Shown: piece by piece, positions 62,857-64,000 of the stretch | Layout: each line of letters starts with the position of its first letter | Position numbering within the stretch: the stretch's first letter is position 1 | Source of the DNA: Lingula anatina | Taxonomy: Eukaryota; Brachiopoda; Lingulata; Lingulida; Lingulidae | Assembly (NCBI RefSeq): GCF_001039355.2 | Contig: NW_019775574.1 | Span: 139,058 to 203,057 of the forward strand | Direction: 5' to 3' | DNA: 64,000 nucleotides | The notes under the pieces: generated by a model | Told to the model about the DNA's origin: nothing | The model's database searches: none | What the model saw: the letters and a program-made list of their open reading frames with translations, nothing else | Position numbers and translations under genes: made by a program

Positions 62857-63420
62857 TTTTATTTAAAGAGGGTAAAACATGGTAAGTGTATACACTTATC
62901 TTACACATGGCCCTCTGAGGGGTTAGAATGAAATAGTGTGTTAATGAATAAAAGATAAATAATACATTGAATTAAATTAAATAACAATAAAGTAAAACTG
63001 AATCAACTTAAAAGTAATAATAGTAATAAGAATGAAGTAAAAAGACAATATGTTAGTAAAAATCTTAAAGCTACATAAATTAATAAGTTTATACATAAAA
63101 ATTGACTTTTGATATTTTAAAAACGATTTTTAAAAAGTATCCAAGTCTTTGGAGTTTTTTTAAATTTCAGAGTTAAGGCAGTTCCATATTTCAACTGAAG
63201 TCCATATTGGACCAACAGTTAATATATCTTTATGTCTTTATGTCTGCCGATTGGTAAAATTTAGTACTTGATCGGTGATGGGTAATTCTGCCTGAAGTGC
63301 CTCTGTTTGTAATACCTTATGTATTTTGGTGAAAGTCCATTTAACGATTTAAAAACTAGTGTTGCTTACTTAAAAGCTATCCGTTGCCAGTTCAGTTTTA
63401 TTGAACATCAACCTTTGATA
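62816..63420 (-). pseudogene. 3' fragment of a CR1/L2-like non-LTR retrotransposon with (ATT)n tail
   Basis: On the minus strand, broken frames read LNWQRIAFK, ATLVFKSLNGLSPKYI, VGPIWTSVEIWNCLNSEI and KNSKDLDTF, the familiar order HWLPV..RI.FK, LTFK.LNGLAP.YL, G..LWNSLP..IRN, ..LSTFK of LINE reverse-transcriptase C-termini. A short 3'UTR follows and ends in a microsatellite (62816-62857; AAT units on the plus strand), as in CR1/L2-type elements. Several stops and frameshifts show it is dead. Confidence 0.7.
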
Positions 63421-64000
63421 TTGATTTCTTTTAAAGTTTCATATGAGACGGACATGAACTTAAAATATGCATAAATGTTTCCCTAGGATAAATTTGTCAA
63501 TTAAATTACATTTTACTTGCCATCTTTCGAGATGAAGAGATATTTTCAGACTAGTTTTAAAGCACTTTATTAACCGTGGTTATCAGTCGACACAATAAAC
63601 TTGACATGACAAGTGATATCAATTTTTAACTCCCAAACTGCTACGTCATGTTTTGCTATGTATGCGGCTCTACACCCTACACCCCTCATCAAATTTTAAA
63701 GTTCTAACAAAAAATACCTTATTGAAATACGCTTTCAGCACTAAATGATTTACATGTAACTTCATCCATTTTCGAAGGTTGTTTGCACACTTTTCTGCTA
63801 ACTTCACAATCTTCCGATTTACCGATTACTATATAGATTTCAGTTGCTCACAAAGTGCATGATAATGAAACCACAGCATATGTCCAATGATATATGTTTT
63901 TTTTCAAAGAAAGACAAATTAACACCACTCCTACATTAGCGCACTTAAAGGGATAATAACTCTTCGTATGAGATCTATAATTCACAATAAAAACATTGTG
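63421..64000. other. Window end, no feature recognised
   Basis: AT-rich sequence with no readable coding segment. It may hold the noncoding first exon or promoter of the collagen/IgGFc gene, which must lie beyond 62706. Confidence 0.5.

Noticed and set aside
734-64000. CRISPR-like or other regularly spaced arrays
   Set aside because: All periodic sequences found are microsatellites, coding repeats or transposon arms. The window is eukaryotic nuclear DNA.

Overview
This is an AT-rich, intron-rich animal nuclear sequence. Introns have GT..AG borders, and the recognisable genes are a YEATS-domain AF9/ENL protein and a SKOR/Fussel-type Ski corepressor, both typical of bilaterians. The surroundings (IgGFc-binding domains joined to collagen and EGF modules, non-LTR retrotransposon tails, MITE-like elements, strong heterozygosity) suggest a marine invertebrate. 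I favour a lophotrochozoan, but the phylum cannot be fixed from this window.

Layout. 1-8.7 kb: repeat-rich, gene-free sequence downstream of AF9/ENL. It contains one uncollapsed second haplotype (4782-8177, bounded by single N bases) that carries a 974-bp DNA transposon missing from the other haplotype. 8.7-13.8 kb: six-exon AF9/ENL gene, minus strand, with a terminal-inverted-repeat element and an assembly gap in intron 4. 14.05-14.4 kb: LINE remnant. 18.1-22.8 kb: SKOR-like corepressor, four coding exons, minus strand. 22.8-33.9 kb: gene desert upstream of SKOR. 33.95-39.37 kb: plus-strand gene of eleven coding exons for an unfamiliar type I membrane protein (unassigned ectodomain, Thr-rich mucin stalk, one Ig-like domain, TM, Tyr-containing and basic tail). 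42.5-62.7 kb: one very large minus-strand gene. Its exons splice in frame (apart from one suspect base) into about 2,995 residues: signal peptide, IgGFc-binding domain, 568 uninterrupted Gly-X-Y triplets, EGF-like domain, KRKKR basic site, second IgGFc-binding domain, two small Cys-rich modules, two EGF-like modules, TM segment, acidic tail. The window ends with a LINE 3' fragment.

Assembly caveats matter. 39324-45352 and 45355-51456 are two near-identical copies separated by one N. They are best read as two haplotypes placed in tandem, so the 3' end of the collagen gene (and the last 46 coding bases of the Ig/mucin gene) appear twice. The EGF exon beside the 444-N gap (52765-53208) is also partly duplicated. 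The real locus probably has one Ig/mucin gene and one collagen/IgGFc gene facing each other tail to tail.

The most novel content is this pair of convergent membrane-protein genes, above all the transmembrane collagen bracketed by two IgGFc-binding modules. Both IgGFc modules carry the same exon signature (a large phase 1-0 exon followed by a 16-nt microexon), which records an ancient internal duplication. The two proteins could act together at a mucosal or cuticular surface, but that is inference from adjacency and architecture only.
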